From positions 1-5,320 of the forward strand of contig DJYJ01000042.1 of the NCBI GenBank assembly GCA_002450075.1: a stretch of 5,320 bases of DNA, in the 5' to 3' direction. Below, piece after piece: positions 1 through 4,937 of the stretch. The DNA is from Clostridiales bacterium UBA6981. Lineage in GTDB: Bacteria > Bacillota > Clostridia > Oscillospirales > Oscillospiraceae. The notes beneath the pieces were generated by a model. That model had not been told where the DNA came from. It saw only the letters and a list, made by a program, of their open reading frames with translations, and ran no database searches. Made by a program: the position numbers and the translations under genes. How positions within the stretch are numbered: the stretch's first letter is position 1; every line of letters starts with the position of its first letter.

Positions 1-322
1 GGCGCTCCTCGGTCAGCGGCGGGAAGACGAGACGGATCATGCGGCCGTCGTTCTGCGGGTTGATGCCAAGCTCGGAGGCGAGGATCGCCTTCTCGATGCC
101 TTTGAGGATGGACGCGTCCCAGGGCTGGATCAGCAGCGAGCGCGGGTCCGGGCTGCCGATCGAGGCGACCTGGTTGATCGGCGTGGGAGAGCCGTAGTAG
201 TCCACCGTGATCTGGTCGAGAACGGCGGCGTTGGCTCTACCGGCGCGGATCGTGGCGAACTGGGTGGTCAGCGCCTCGCAGGTCTTTTTCATTTTGCCTT
301 CGAATTCTTTGTAGTCAGACAT
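1..322 (-). CDS. frr: Ribosome recycling factor, N-terminal part (runs off the left edge)
   Basis: RRF acts with EF-G to split the post-termination ribosome and free it from mRNA and tRNA in the cytoplasm. The first 107 residues are visible, starting MSDYKEFEGKMKK; the family is about 185 aa, so roughly 78 C-terminal residues lie beyond position 1. Diagnostic signs are the RAGRAN motif at residues 27-31 (TIRAGRANAAVLD), YYGSPTPINQVASI at 42-55, DPRSLLIQPWD at 59-69 and GINPQNDGRMIRL at 86-98, all typical of the family. The ATG is supported by a CGGAGGG ribosome binding site (329-335) with a 6-nt gap. It lies downstream of pyrH in the same direction, the usual order pyrH-frr, but 260 nt away instead of the usual short spacer. 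I see no convincing sigma-A promoter of its own, so read-through from pyrH through the hairpin spacer is the likely source of expression. Confidence 0.97.
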   Translation of the reverse strand, partial: MSDYKEFEGKMKKTCEALTTQFATIRAGRANAAVLDQITVDYYGSPTPINQVASIGSPDPRSLLIQPWDASILKGIEKAILASELGINPQNDGRMIRLVFPPLTEER

Positions 323-358
323 GTTGAACCCTCCGTTTTTTCAGATTTATGGTTAAAA

Positions 359-376
359 AGTTTTCTTCTTATACTG
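359..376 (-). repeat. 18-bp direct repeat, copy in the frr leader
   Basis: On the minus strand this reads CAGTATAAGAAGAAAACT. It matches the sequence over the pyrH ribosome binding site (1291-1308, CAGTATAAGGAGAAAACT) at 17 of 18 positions and in the same orientation. In this copy the SD core GGAG has become GAAG and no ATG follows, so it looks like a relic or a shared leader motif. It abuts the hairpin element that begins at 377. Confidence 0.7.
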
Positions 377-583
377 TTAAGTGATTAAATTCTTTAATCA
401 CTTAAGCCGCAGTTTCTGCGGCATTTTCAGCGCAAAAGGCACTGAAAATACGTCTACTGTGTATTAGTTCGGCTTAGCGAAATCAAAGATTTCGAGCCTT
501 ACTTATCATACAGAACCTCTACGCACCTTGCGGTGCTATAAAAACCTTTTTAACGATTAAAGGTTTTTATGAGGTTCTAGTAT
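377..583. other. Hairpin-packed structured element between pyrH and frr
   Basis: This AT-rich spacer is almost entirely inverted repeats. Hairpin A is TTAAGTGATTAAA (377-389) with its exact complement at 393-405 and a 3-nt loop. Hairpin B is GCCGCAG (406-412) with CTGCGGC (416-422). Hairpin C is ATTTTCAG (423-430) with CTGAAAAT (442-449). These three are contiguous, with no base between them. Hairpin D is CGAAATC (478-484) with GATTTCG (488-494), extended by GGCT/AGCC (471-474, 495-498) across a 3-nt bulge. A branched structure follows at 508-583. No coding potential is evident. The density of perfect stems suggests either a mobile intergenic repeat (MITE- or REP-like) or a structured RNA in the pyrH-frr transcript. 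I do not recognise it as a named family. Confidence 0.7.
508..583. other. Predicted three-way junction at the pyrH stop codon
   Basis: An outer stem pairs ATAC-AGAACCTC (508-519) with GAGGTTCT-A-GTAT (571-583), with one bulged A at 579. Inside it are two hairpins: GCACC/GGTGC (523-527, 532-536; loop TTGC) and a 12-bp stem ATAAAAACCTTT/AAAGGTTTTTAT (538-549, 559-570). The last outer-stem base overlaps the pyrH stop codon (TAA at 585-583). The AT-rich inner stem has an A-run and a T-run, so it could act as a weak terminator or pause site in either direction, but it lacks the GC-rich stem of a standard intrinsic terminator. Confidence 0.6.
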
Positions 584-1290
584 TACTTGACCAGGGTGCC
601 CAGCTTTTCGCCGGAGAGCACCTTCACGATATTCTCCGGGTCGGCCAGCGCAAAGACGATGACGGGGATGGAATTGTCCATCGCAAGGCTCGTCGCCGTC
701 GAGTCCATGACCGCGAGACGCCGGGCGAGCACGTCGCCGTAGCTGATCTCATCGTATTTCACGGCCGCGGGATTCTTGCGCGGGTCGTCACTGTATACGC
801 CGTCGATGTTCTTGGCAAGCAGGATCGCGTCGGCGTGGATCTCCGCCGCGCGCAGCACCGCCGCCGTATCCGTGGAGAAGAAGGGCATGCCCGTGCCGCA
901 GCCGAAGATCACGACCGTGCCGCTCTCGAGATATTCGATCGCCTTTTTGGTGTCATAGCGCTCGCCCACGCCCTGGATGTCCACGGCGGTAAGGAGCTTG
1001 GCCCTGACGCCGCACTGGGCAAACACGTCGGCCAGCGCGAGGCCGTTCATGGCCGTGGCCAGCATACCCATGCGGTCGGCGCTGACACGCTCGATCTTGC
1101 CGTCGCCGTCCTTGACGCCGCGCCAGAAGTTGCCGCCGCCGACGACGATGCCGACCTGGGCGCCCGCTTCCACGCAGCGCTTGACCTGTTCGCAAACGGT
1201 CGTGACAAAGGAAAAGTCATAGCCTGTTTTCTTCTCGGCGGCAAGCGCCTCGCCGCTGATCTTGATGAGGACTCTCTTATATGCTGTCAT
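583..1290 (-). CDS. pyrH: UMP kinase (uridylate kinase)
   Basis: The enzyme phosphorylates UMP to UDP with ATP in cytoplasmic pyrimidine nucleotide synthesis; bacterial PyrH is a hexamer of the amino acid kinase fold. The protein is 235 aa, close to the usual 240. Visible motifs are KISGEAL (10-16), the glycine-rich GGGNFWRG (51-58), ADRMGM (71-76), the UMP-binding stretch GCGTGMPFFSTDTAA (130-144), NIDGVYSDDPRKNP (161-174) and DNSIPVIVF (205-213). The chosen ATG at 1290 has AAGGAG 6-7 nt upstream; the frame could be extended ten codons to 1320 but that start has no such site. It precedes frr as in most bacteria. Upstream lies a transporter gene, not the tsf/rpsB genes often found there. I could not find a clear promoter in the 174-nt gap. 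Confidence 0.97.
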   Translation of the reverse strand: MTAYKRVLIKISGEALAAEKKTGYDFSFVTTVCEQVKRCVEAGAQVGIVVGGGNFWRGVKDGDGKIERVSADRMGMLATAMNGLALADVFAQCGVRAKLLTAVDIQGVGERYDTKKAIEYLESGTVVIFGCGTGMPFFSTDTAAVLRAAEIHADAILLAKNIDGVYSDDPRKNPAAVKYDEISYGDVLARRLAVMDSTATSLAMDNSIPVIVFALADPENIVKVLSGEKLGTLVK

Positions 1291-1308
1291 AGTTTTCTCC
1301 TTATACTG
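1291..1308 (-). repeat. 18-bp direct repeat, copy carrying the pyrH ribosome binding site
   Basis: On the minus strand it reads CAGTATAAGGAGAAAACT and is followed at once by the pyrH ATG. AAGGAG is the Shine-Dalgarno sequence. A copy with one mismatch lies at 359-376, so pyrH and the hairpin element are bracketed by the pair. Confidence 0.7.
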
Positions 1309-1464
1309 AAAATGAATCAAGCGCTTTTCTCGATTTTCGAGGCAAAATTGTGTCAGTCGAGGCAGAGACCGCAGAGCATAATGGGAATATATGGTCAGGG
1401 CCGATAACGAAGGATGGCGCGATTTTGGCCGAAAAGAAGAAAATGGGTTTATTGATTTTCAGTA

Positions 1465-2376
1465 TCAAATATCAAGTATGCCCAAAATCACAATGCCCGC
1501 AACCACGGTCGCGATGGAAAGATAATGCTTGACGGAGAGCTTCTCCTTTAAGAAGATGCGGCTCCACAGGACGCTCGCCACACAGTAGGCCGAAATGATC
1601 GGCGCGGCAAAGGCCACATGCTCGCTGTCGGCGAGGGCGTAGATGTAAAAGAACTGGCCGGCCGTCTCGAAGATCGCGCCGGTGTACTTGGGGGCTTCCT
1701 GCTTTGCGACGAGCTTCTGCTTTTTGACGCCGAGCACCCAGATCGCGCAGAGGATGCCGACAAAGAGGAACGTCAGCTCATAGGCGACATTCGCGCTGTC
1801 CTCGTCGAGCACCTCGAGCACAAGACTGTCGGCAAAGGTGCCCAGCGCGTCGAGCAGACAGTAGATCACGGGGATCGCGAGGGCGATCCAGCTTTTGGCG
1901 TAGTGGTGATTGGATGCGTCCTGGCGCGCCCTTCTCAGCTCCTCGTCCTCGTTGGCCTCGACAAAGCCGAGGGCGATCACGCCGATGCACACGAGCGCCA
2001 CCGCGACGAGCGCGACGGGCGGCAGATCCTCGCTGATGCCGGAGGTGATCAGCGTCAGCACCGCGACGATCGCGCCGGAGCTGTTGCAGATCGGGGAGGA
2101 GATCGAAAGCTCGATATAGCGCAGCCCGAGATAGCCGATCGCCATCGAGAGGATATAGAGCATCGAGACCGGCAGATAGGTCAGGATGATCTCGCCACTA
2201 ATCTCAACGCCGTTGAAGAAGACCTCATAGGCAGCGTGCAGCCCCATCACAAGACCCACGGCCATGACCATTTTCAGATGACTGTATTTGTCCTTTGCGT
2301 CCTGGCAGCCGATCTTGGAGAACAGGTCCGAGCCGCTCCAGCAGAGCAGTGCGATGATTGCGAAAGTAAACCACAT
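1465..2376 (-). CDS. EamA/DMT-family transporter, ten predicted TM segments
   Basis: This is a 303-aa integral membrane protein of the drug/metabolite transporter superfamily; the substrate cannot be told from sequence. Hydrophobic segments fall near residues 2-21, 35-51, 62-80, 82-95, 100-112, 121-139, 153-171, 188-206, 221-239, 244-265 and 285-301. About ten of these are likely true helices in two EamA halves. A charged, polar linker (ANEDEELRRARQDASNHH, 141-158) joins the halves. The C-terminal APIISAYCVASVLWSRIF...KEKLS...IATVVAGIVILGI pattern (248-300) is typical of EamA. The start MWFTFAI at 2376 is chosen because AGGAA/GAGGAAA lie just upstream and a good promoter lies 56-84 nt upstream. 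The frame is open to 2583, but that extension would run through the promoter. It ends 174 nt before pyrH without an obvious terminator, so transcription may continue into pyrH. Confidence 0.85.
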   Translation of the reverse strand: MWFTFAIIALLCWSGSDLFSKIGCQDAKDKYSHLKMVMAVGLVMGLHAAYEVFFNGVEISGEIILTYLPVSMLYILSMAIGYLGLRYIELSISSPICNSSGAIVAVLTLITSGISEDLPPVALVAVALVCIGVIALGFVEANEDEELRRARQDASNHHYAKSWIALAIPVIYCLLDALGTFADSLVLEVLDEDSANVAYELTFLFVGILCAIWVLGVKKQKLVAKQEAPKYTGAIFETAGQFFYIYALADSEHVAFAAPIISAYCVASVLWSRIFLKEKLSVKHYLSIATVVAGIVILGILDI

Positions 2377-2431
2377 AATTCCTGTTTCCTCTTCTTTCCT
2401 TTGGCAAAGCCGCGCGTTGCCATTCCAATTG

Positions 2432-2460
2432 ATTCTACCACAGCGCCGCACTTTTGACAA
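2432..2460 (-). promoter_or_regulatory. Sigma-A-type promoter for the EamA transporter gene
   Basis: On the minus strand: -35 TTGTCA (2460-2455), a 17-bp spacer, then -10 TAGAAT (2437-2432) preceded by TG one base away (extended -10). Both hexamers match consensus at 5 of 6. The predicted start is near 2425, giving a leader of about 49 nt with the SD region. The -35 also resembles a Spo0A box (ATTGTCAAA against TTTGTCRAA, 8 of 9). Confidence 0.7.
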
Positions 2461-2541
2461 TTCCCTATTTCGGTTTCTGTCGGCTTTTCGGGTCCCGGCT
2501 CGCCGCGGCGCGAAAAGTCCCCTCCCCCCGGCAAAGCGCAA

Positions 2542-2575
2542 ATGACAAAAACTGCCCGCGTCGCGGGCGTATACT
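2542..2575 (+). promoter_or_regulatory. Candidate spoIIG-type (Spo0A/sigma-A) promoter with 22-bp spacer
   Basis: ATGACA (2542-2547, 5 of 6 to TTGACA) and TATACT (2570-2575, 5 of 6 to TATAAT) are separated by 22 bp. The Bacillus spoIIG promoter is known for a 22-bp spacing and for needing Spo0A-P. The reverse complement of 2543-2551 reads TTTTTGTCA, close to the start of a Spo0A box. The predicted start point is at about 2582, at or next to the spoIIGA ATG. Confidence 0.5.
2554..2568. promoter_or_regulatory. Perfect 15-bp palindrome between -35 and -10 of spoIIGA
   Basis: GCCCGCG, a central T, and CGCGGGC form a perfect inverted repeat that fills most of the 22-bp spacer. Its position would suit an operator, or a DNA feature that alters promoter geometry. 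In this GC-rich context a chance origin cannot be excluded. Confidence 0.4.
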
Positions 2576-2581
2576 CTTTCC

Positions 2582-3385
2582 ATGAGGATCGTATGGGTCG
2601 ACGTCTGCTTTGCGATAAATTTCTGCGCCGATTATCTCATCTGCCTGCTCGCCGCGCGCTTTTGCGGCGCGCCGCTGAAAAGGGGGCGCTACGCGCTCGC
2701 CGCGCTCTTCGGGGCGCTCTGGGCCGTGGCCGCCGCGGCGGAGGGCGGCTTCTTCGTCTCGGCGGAGGGAAAGCTGCTCTCGGCGGCGGTGATGTGTCTC
2801 GCTTCCTTTTACGGCGAGAAGGCGTTTTCGCGCCTCTGCGCGGCCTTCTTCGCGCTCTCCGCCGCGCTGGGCGGAGGCGTGTGGGCGCTCTCGCTCTCAA
2901 ACGGTGGGGCGCTCCGCGTGTCGCTGCCGCTGCTGGGGCTGAGCTTTTTTGTGTTCTGGGCCGCCTTTTCCGTCTTCCTGCGAGAGAGCGGGAGGAGGCG
3001 CGAGCACGAGATTTTGGAGATCGAGCTGTGCCTTGGCGGAAAGACGGTGCGCCTGCGCGCGCTGCGCGACACAGGCAATGCGCTCTCCGACCCTATAAGC
3101 GGAAAGCGCGTGATGGTCGCCGCGCCGCGCGCGGTGAAGGCGCTTTTTTCGCCGTACGAGGCGCTGCTGGAGCTCTCTGATCCGGCCGAGCTGCTCTCCT
3201 GCGCCGACGCGCTCGAGCCCTTGCGCGGGCGGCTGCGGCTCGTGCCCTATACCGCCGTCGGCGCGAAGGGCTTTCTCGCAGCCTTCCGGCCGGACGCGCT
3301 TTTCATCGGCGGTCGGGAGAGAGACGATCTTCTCGTCGCGCTGTCGCCCTCTGCCTCCGGCGACGGCTTCGACGCACTTTTATAG
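2582..3385 (+). CDS. spoIIGA: Sporulation sigma-E factor processing peptidase SpoIIGA
   Basis: SpoIIGA is a membrane-embedded aspartic protease of the sporulation septum that removes the pro-sequence from pro-sigma-E after a signal from the forespore (SpoIIR in Bacillus). The 267-aa protein has five hydrophobic segments near residues 7-26, 37-58, 65-78, 84-103 and 113-133, then a soluble domain. The family opening appears as VWVDVCFAINFCADYL, and the catalytic signature as DTGNALSDPISG (163-174, catalytic Asp 163), followed by RLRLVPYTAVG (217-227). B. subtilis SpoIIGA is 309 aa, so this one is short; it stops at FDALL, near where relatives continue. No Shine-Dalgarno sequence precedes the ATG, while a -10-like TATACT lies 6 nt before it, so translation may be leaderless. 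sigE, its substrate, follows 26 nt after the stop. The gene is very GC-rich, which produces long spurious frames on both strands. Confidence 0.93.
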   Translation: MRIVWVDVCFAINFCADYLICLLAARFCGAPLKRGRYALAALFGALWAVAAAAEGGFFVSAEGKLLSAAVMCLASFYGEKAFSRLCAAFFALSAALGGGVWALSLSNGGALRVSLPLLGLSFFVFWAAFSVFLRESGRRREHEILEIELCLGGKTVRLRALRDTGNALSDPISGKRVMVAAPRAVKALFSPYEALLELSDPAELLSCADALEPLRGRLRLVPYTAVGAKGFLAAFRPDALFIGGRERDDLLVALSPSASGDGFDALL

Positions 3386-3395
3386 GCATGCGGAG

Positions 3396-3401
3396 AGGAG
3401 G
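3396..3401 (+). promoter_or_regulatory. Ribosome binding site that decides the sigE start
   Basis: AGGAGG lies downstream of the first in-frame ATG (3388) and 10 nt upstream of the in-frame TTG at 3412. No SD-like sequence precedes the ATG. The nearby ATG at 3417 is out of frame and is followed directly by TAA. Confidence 0.65.
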
Positions 3402-3411
3402 ATTATTCGTT

Positions 3412-4134
3412 TTGTTATGTAAACCTCAAATCGCTTTCCTGCGGGAGAGCATCCTGTCCATCCTCGGTGTCGAGCCGCCGCCCCTTTTTTACATCGGCGG
3501 GAGCGACGTGCTGCCTCCGCCGCTGGAAAAGGAGGCCGAAAGCGCCGCTCTCGCCGCACTCGAGCAGGGGGATGAGGCGGCGAGATCGCTGCTCATCGAG
3601 CACAATCTGCGCCTCGTCGTCTACATCTCCAAGCATTTTGAGAACACCGGCGTGAACATCGAGGATCTGATCTCGATCGGCACGATCGGCCTCATCAAGG
3701 CCGTCAACACCTTCAACAGCGCGAAGAACATCAAGCTCGCGACCTACGCCTCGCGCTGCATCGAAAACGAGATTTTGATGTATCTGCGCAAGCGGGGCGC
3801 CCAGCGCAGCGAGCTGAGCTTTGACGAGCCGCTCAACACCGACTGGGACGGCAACGAGCTGCTGCTCTCGGACATTCTCGGCACCGACGGCGACGAGGTC
3901 TCGCGCCCGCTCGAGGACGACGCGGAACGGGCCATGCTGCGCCGGGCCGTGAGTGCGCTCAGCGAGCGGGAGCGCGAGATCATCTCGCTGCGTTTCGGAC
4001 TTGGCTGCGGTCGGGAGTATACGCAAAAGGAGGTGGCCGATCTCCTCGGCATCTCCCAGAGCTATATCAGCCGTCTCGAGAAAAAGATCATCGAGCGCCT
4101 GCGCCGGGAAATGCAGCGGCAGATGCAGGTGTAG
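3412..4134 (+). CDS. sigE: RNA polymerase sporulation sigma factor, pro-sigma-E
   Basis: Sigma-E directs the first mother-cell transcription programme after the asymmetric septum forms. It is made as an inactive, membrane-associated precursor cut by SpoIIGA. With the TTG start the protein is 240 aa, against 239 in B. subtilis, and 26 residues precede YIGGS, against 27 there. Starting at ATG 3388 would give 248 aa and leave AGGAGG inside the gene. The pro-region (CKPQIAFLRESILSILGVE) is amphipathic. Then come YIGGSDVLPPPL (27-38), sigma region 2 with NLRLVVYI (65-72) and EDLISIGTIGLIKAVNTF (84-101), LATYASRCIENEILMYLRK, SFDEPLNTDWDGNELLLSDILGTD, and a region 4.2 helix-turn-helix TQKEVADLLGISQSYISRLEK (about 204-224). 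It shares an operon with spoIIGA. In Bacillus and many Clostridia sigG follows, but here REP-like repeats begin 4 nt after the stop. Confidence 0.96.
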   Translation: MLCKPQIAFLRESILSILGVEPPPLFYIGGSDVLPPPLEKEAESAALAALEQGDEAARSLLIEHNLRLVVYISKHFENTGVNIEDLISIGTIGLIKAVNTFNSAKNIKLATYASRCIENEILMYLRKRGAQRSELSFDEPLNTDWDGNELLLSDILGTDGDEVSRPLEDDAERAMLRRAVSALSEREREIISLRFGLGCGREYTQKEVADLLGISQSYISRLEKKIIERLRREMQRQMQV

Positions 4135-4138
4135 AGAA

Positions 4139-4165
4139 GAACACAGGGGACGGTTCTCTGTGTTT
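4139..4165 (+). repeat. REP-like palindrome 1 (GAACACA type)
   Basis: AACACAG (4140-4146) pairs with CTGTGTT (4158-4164) around the core GGGACGGTTCT. It begins 4 nt after the sigE stop codon, so it will lie in the sigE 3' untranslated RNA. Confidence 0.85.
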
Positions 4166-4187
4166 GGAGCGGGAAAGAGCAAAACAC

Positions 4188-4217
4188 GGCGCGGGGAGTG
4201 GATGGGCTCCTCGCGCC
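4188..4217. terminator. Strong GC hairpin, probable terminator between convergent transcripts
   Basis: GGCGCGGGGAG (4188-4198) pairs with CTCCTCGCGCC (4207-4217) over 11 bp with one G-U pair and an 8-nt loop. On the minus strand the stem is followed by GTGTTTTGCTCTTT, a reasonable U-rich tail. This would stop transcripts coming from the island genes before they run into sigE. On the plus strand the following sequence (TTGCTGGTGTG) is less U-rich, so termination of sigE is less sure. Confidence 0.5.
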
Positions 4218-4249
4218 TTGCTGGTGTGATTCATTTGCTGTTTTCTTTG

Positions 4250-4277
4250 TGGGACGGGGAACCGTCCCCTGTGTTCC
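4250..4277 (-). repeat. REP-like palindrome 2 (hybrid arms)
   Basis: The core GGAACCGTCCCC is the reverse of copy 1. The right arm TGTGTTCC belongs to the GAACACA type, but the left arm TGGGAC matches the other type seen in copy 3. GGGACGG (4251-4257) can instead pair with CCGTCCC (4262-4268) around a GGAA loop. Confidence 0.8.
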
Positions 4278-4293
4278 GCCTTGGTGGTGGGTT

Positions 4294-4812
4294 TTAATTG
4301 GGTTTCTCATCGTGGGACAAGGAGCCGTCCCCTGTCCCATGAAGAAAGGGGGAGACCTCGCTCCACTTTACATAGGCTTTCTTATCTGGGAAAATAGTGT
4401 CTAACTCTGGATGATTATCGTGAATATAGCATTCTATTTTATTTGTAGGATAAAACCATATTTTCTCGCCAGATATACCTTCAAACAATAGAGTCTTTCC
4501 TCCAATGTATCTTGTTCGTGAAATCTTAACAATCGAATTCCAAGGCAATACAGTTAAAGGCTTGTTTCTTTGGCTGAATATAATCCCCTCTTCAGTTAGG
4601 AGAATATAGTTTGTTAGTATTCCAGCAAGATAAGCCAGCAACCAGCATACAGAAAAACCACCCAAGAGCATGAGAGTAATTAACAAAAGGATCTCTGTTT
4701 TCCCAGCTTTGAAAAAGGGAATATACAGAAAAAGACCAAAAATAACAGAGACAAGTATTGGCCCTCCAATAAAATCTCGATAGATAAGCGGCCAGTCTCT
4801 TTTGAATTTCAT
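4294..4812 (-). CDS. Two-TM membrane protein with PH-like domain, REP-encoded C-terminus
   Basis: I do not recognise this 172-aa protein by name. It starts MKFKRDWPLI with GGAGG 7 nt upstream of the ATG. Two hydrophobic segments (about 14-34 and 40-67) are followed by a soluble part (70-150): a NYILLTEEGIIF strand, then LPWNSIVKIS, GKTLLFEG and EKIWFYP. This alternation of short strands with a conserved-looking PW is typical of small bacterial PH-like membrane proteins (for example those annotated STM3941- or YcxB-like). The family call is tentative and the function unknown. Residues 158-167 (HGTGDGSLSH) are encoded by REP copy 3, so the original C-terminus was replaced or extended by the repeat. 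AT-rich codons set it apart from sigE. The gene upstream (4872-5216) encodes a truncated relative with the same start and topology. Confidence 0.75.
   Translation of the reverse strand: MKFKRDWPLIYRDFIGGPILVSVIFGLFLYIPFFKAGKTEILLLITLMLLGGFSVCWLLAYLAGILTNYILLTEEGIIFSQRNKPLTVLPWNSIVKISRTRYIGGKTLLFEGISGEKIWFYPTNKIECYIHDNHPELDTIFPDKKAYVKWSEVSPFLHGTGDGSLSHDEKPN
4313..4339 (-). repeat. REP-like palindrome 3 (TGGGACA type), inside the 3' end of a gene
   Basis: TGGGACA (4313-4319) pairs with TGTCCCA (4333-4339) around AGGAGCCGTCCCC. The core is in the same orientation as copy 2, but the outer arms are a different sequence from copies 1, 4 and 5. It supplies residues 158-167 of the 172-aa membrane protein. 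Confidence 0.85.
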
Positions 4813-4841
4813 GGGACTACCTCCAAACTCTGCCCTGTGAC

Positions 4842-4868
4842 GAACACAGGGGACGGTTCCTTGTGTTC
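4842..4868 (+). repeat. REP-like palindrome 4 (GAACACA type)
   Basis: GAACACA (4842-4848) pairs with TGTGTTC (4862-4868) around GGGGACGGTTCCT. It lies in the leader of the PH-like gene, ending (on the minus strand) 30 nt before its ATG and just upstream of its SD. Copy 5 faces it across a 72-bp remnant. Confidence 0.88.
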
Positions 4869-4871
4869 CCC

Positions 4872-4937
4872 CTAATTGCTGAATTTCCTTACAATGCCAA
4901 CGCTTACCCCGGTCATTCTGCTGGCCTGGCGGATAGA
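4872..4937 (-). pseudogene. Remnant resembling the C-terminus of a REP-associated transposase (RAYT)
   Basis: The stretch encodes SIRQASRMTGVSVGIVRKF followed by SN and a TAG stop. The pattern S-I-R-Q-x-x-R-x-T-G-V-S is helix-turn-helix-like and resembles the C-terminal end of TnpA_REP-type (RAYT) proteins of Firmicutes as I remember them. Inverted REP copies 5 and 4 flank it, the arrangement expected of a RAYT gene that has lost all but its last ~20 codons. It is more GC-rich than the DNA on either side. The catalytic HUH and tyrosine parts are absent, so it cannot act. The reading frame is now fused to the upstream truncated membrane-protein gene. Confidence 0.5.

Noticed and set aside
1385..1395. 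Minus-strand TATATT as a pyrH promoter -10
   Set aside because: There is no -35-like sequence at proper spacing, so it is not supported beyond a single hexamer.
835..1407. Long plus-strand frame opposite pyrH
   Set aside because: It is antisense to a clear pyrH, is rich in His/Arg/Ala low-complexity composition and has no SD; it is a codon-bias shadow.
1618..2457. Long plus-strand frame opposite the transporter
   Set aside because: Its composition (many D, R, H, E runs) is typical of the antisense of a GC-rich membrane protein gene, and no motif is visible.
2377..2583. N-terminal extension of the transporter to a start near 2583
   Set aside because: The extension is hydrophilic and GC-derived, runs through a good promoter and SD, and would overlap the spoIIGA start; MWFTFAI at 2376 fits the family.
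2542..3180. Plus-strand 212-aa frame overlapping spoIIGA
   Set aside because: It is an Arg/Ala-rich shifted frame of spoIIGA; SpoIIGA has recognisable motifs and this does not.
4131..4134. GTAG before REP copy 1, as in the RAYT target tetranucleotide known for E. coli REPs
   Set aside because: It is the end of sigE including its TAG stop, and the other copies lack GTAG at the same place.
3415..4182. Minus-strand 255-aa frame opposite sigE
   Set aside because: Antisense shadow of a strongly conserved sigma factor gene; no motifs.
4062..4404. Small frames on both strands with TVPCV-like repeats
   Set aside because: They are translations of the REP palindromes and have no other protein-like content.
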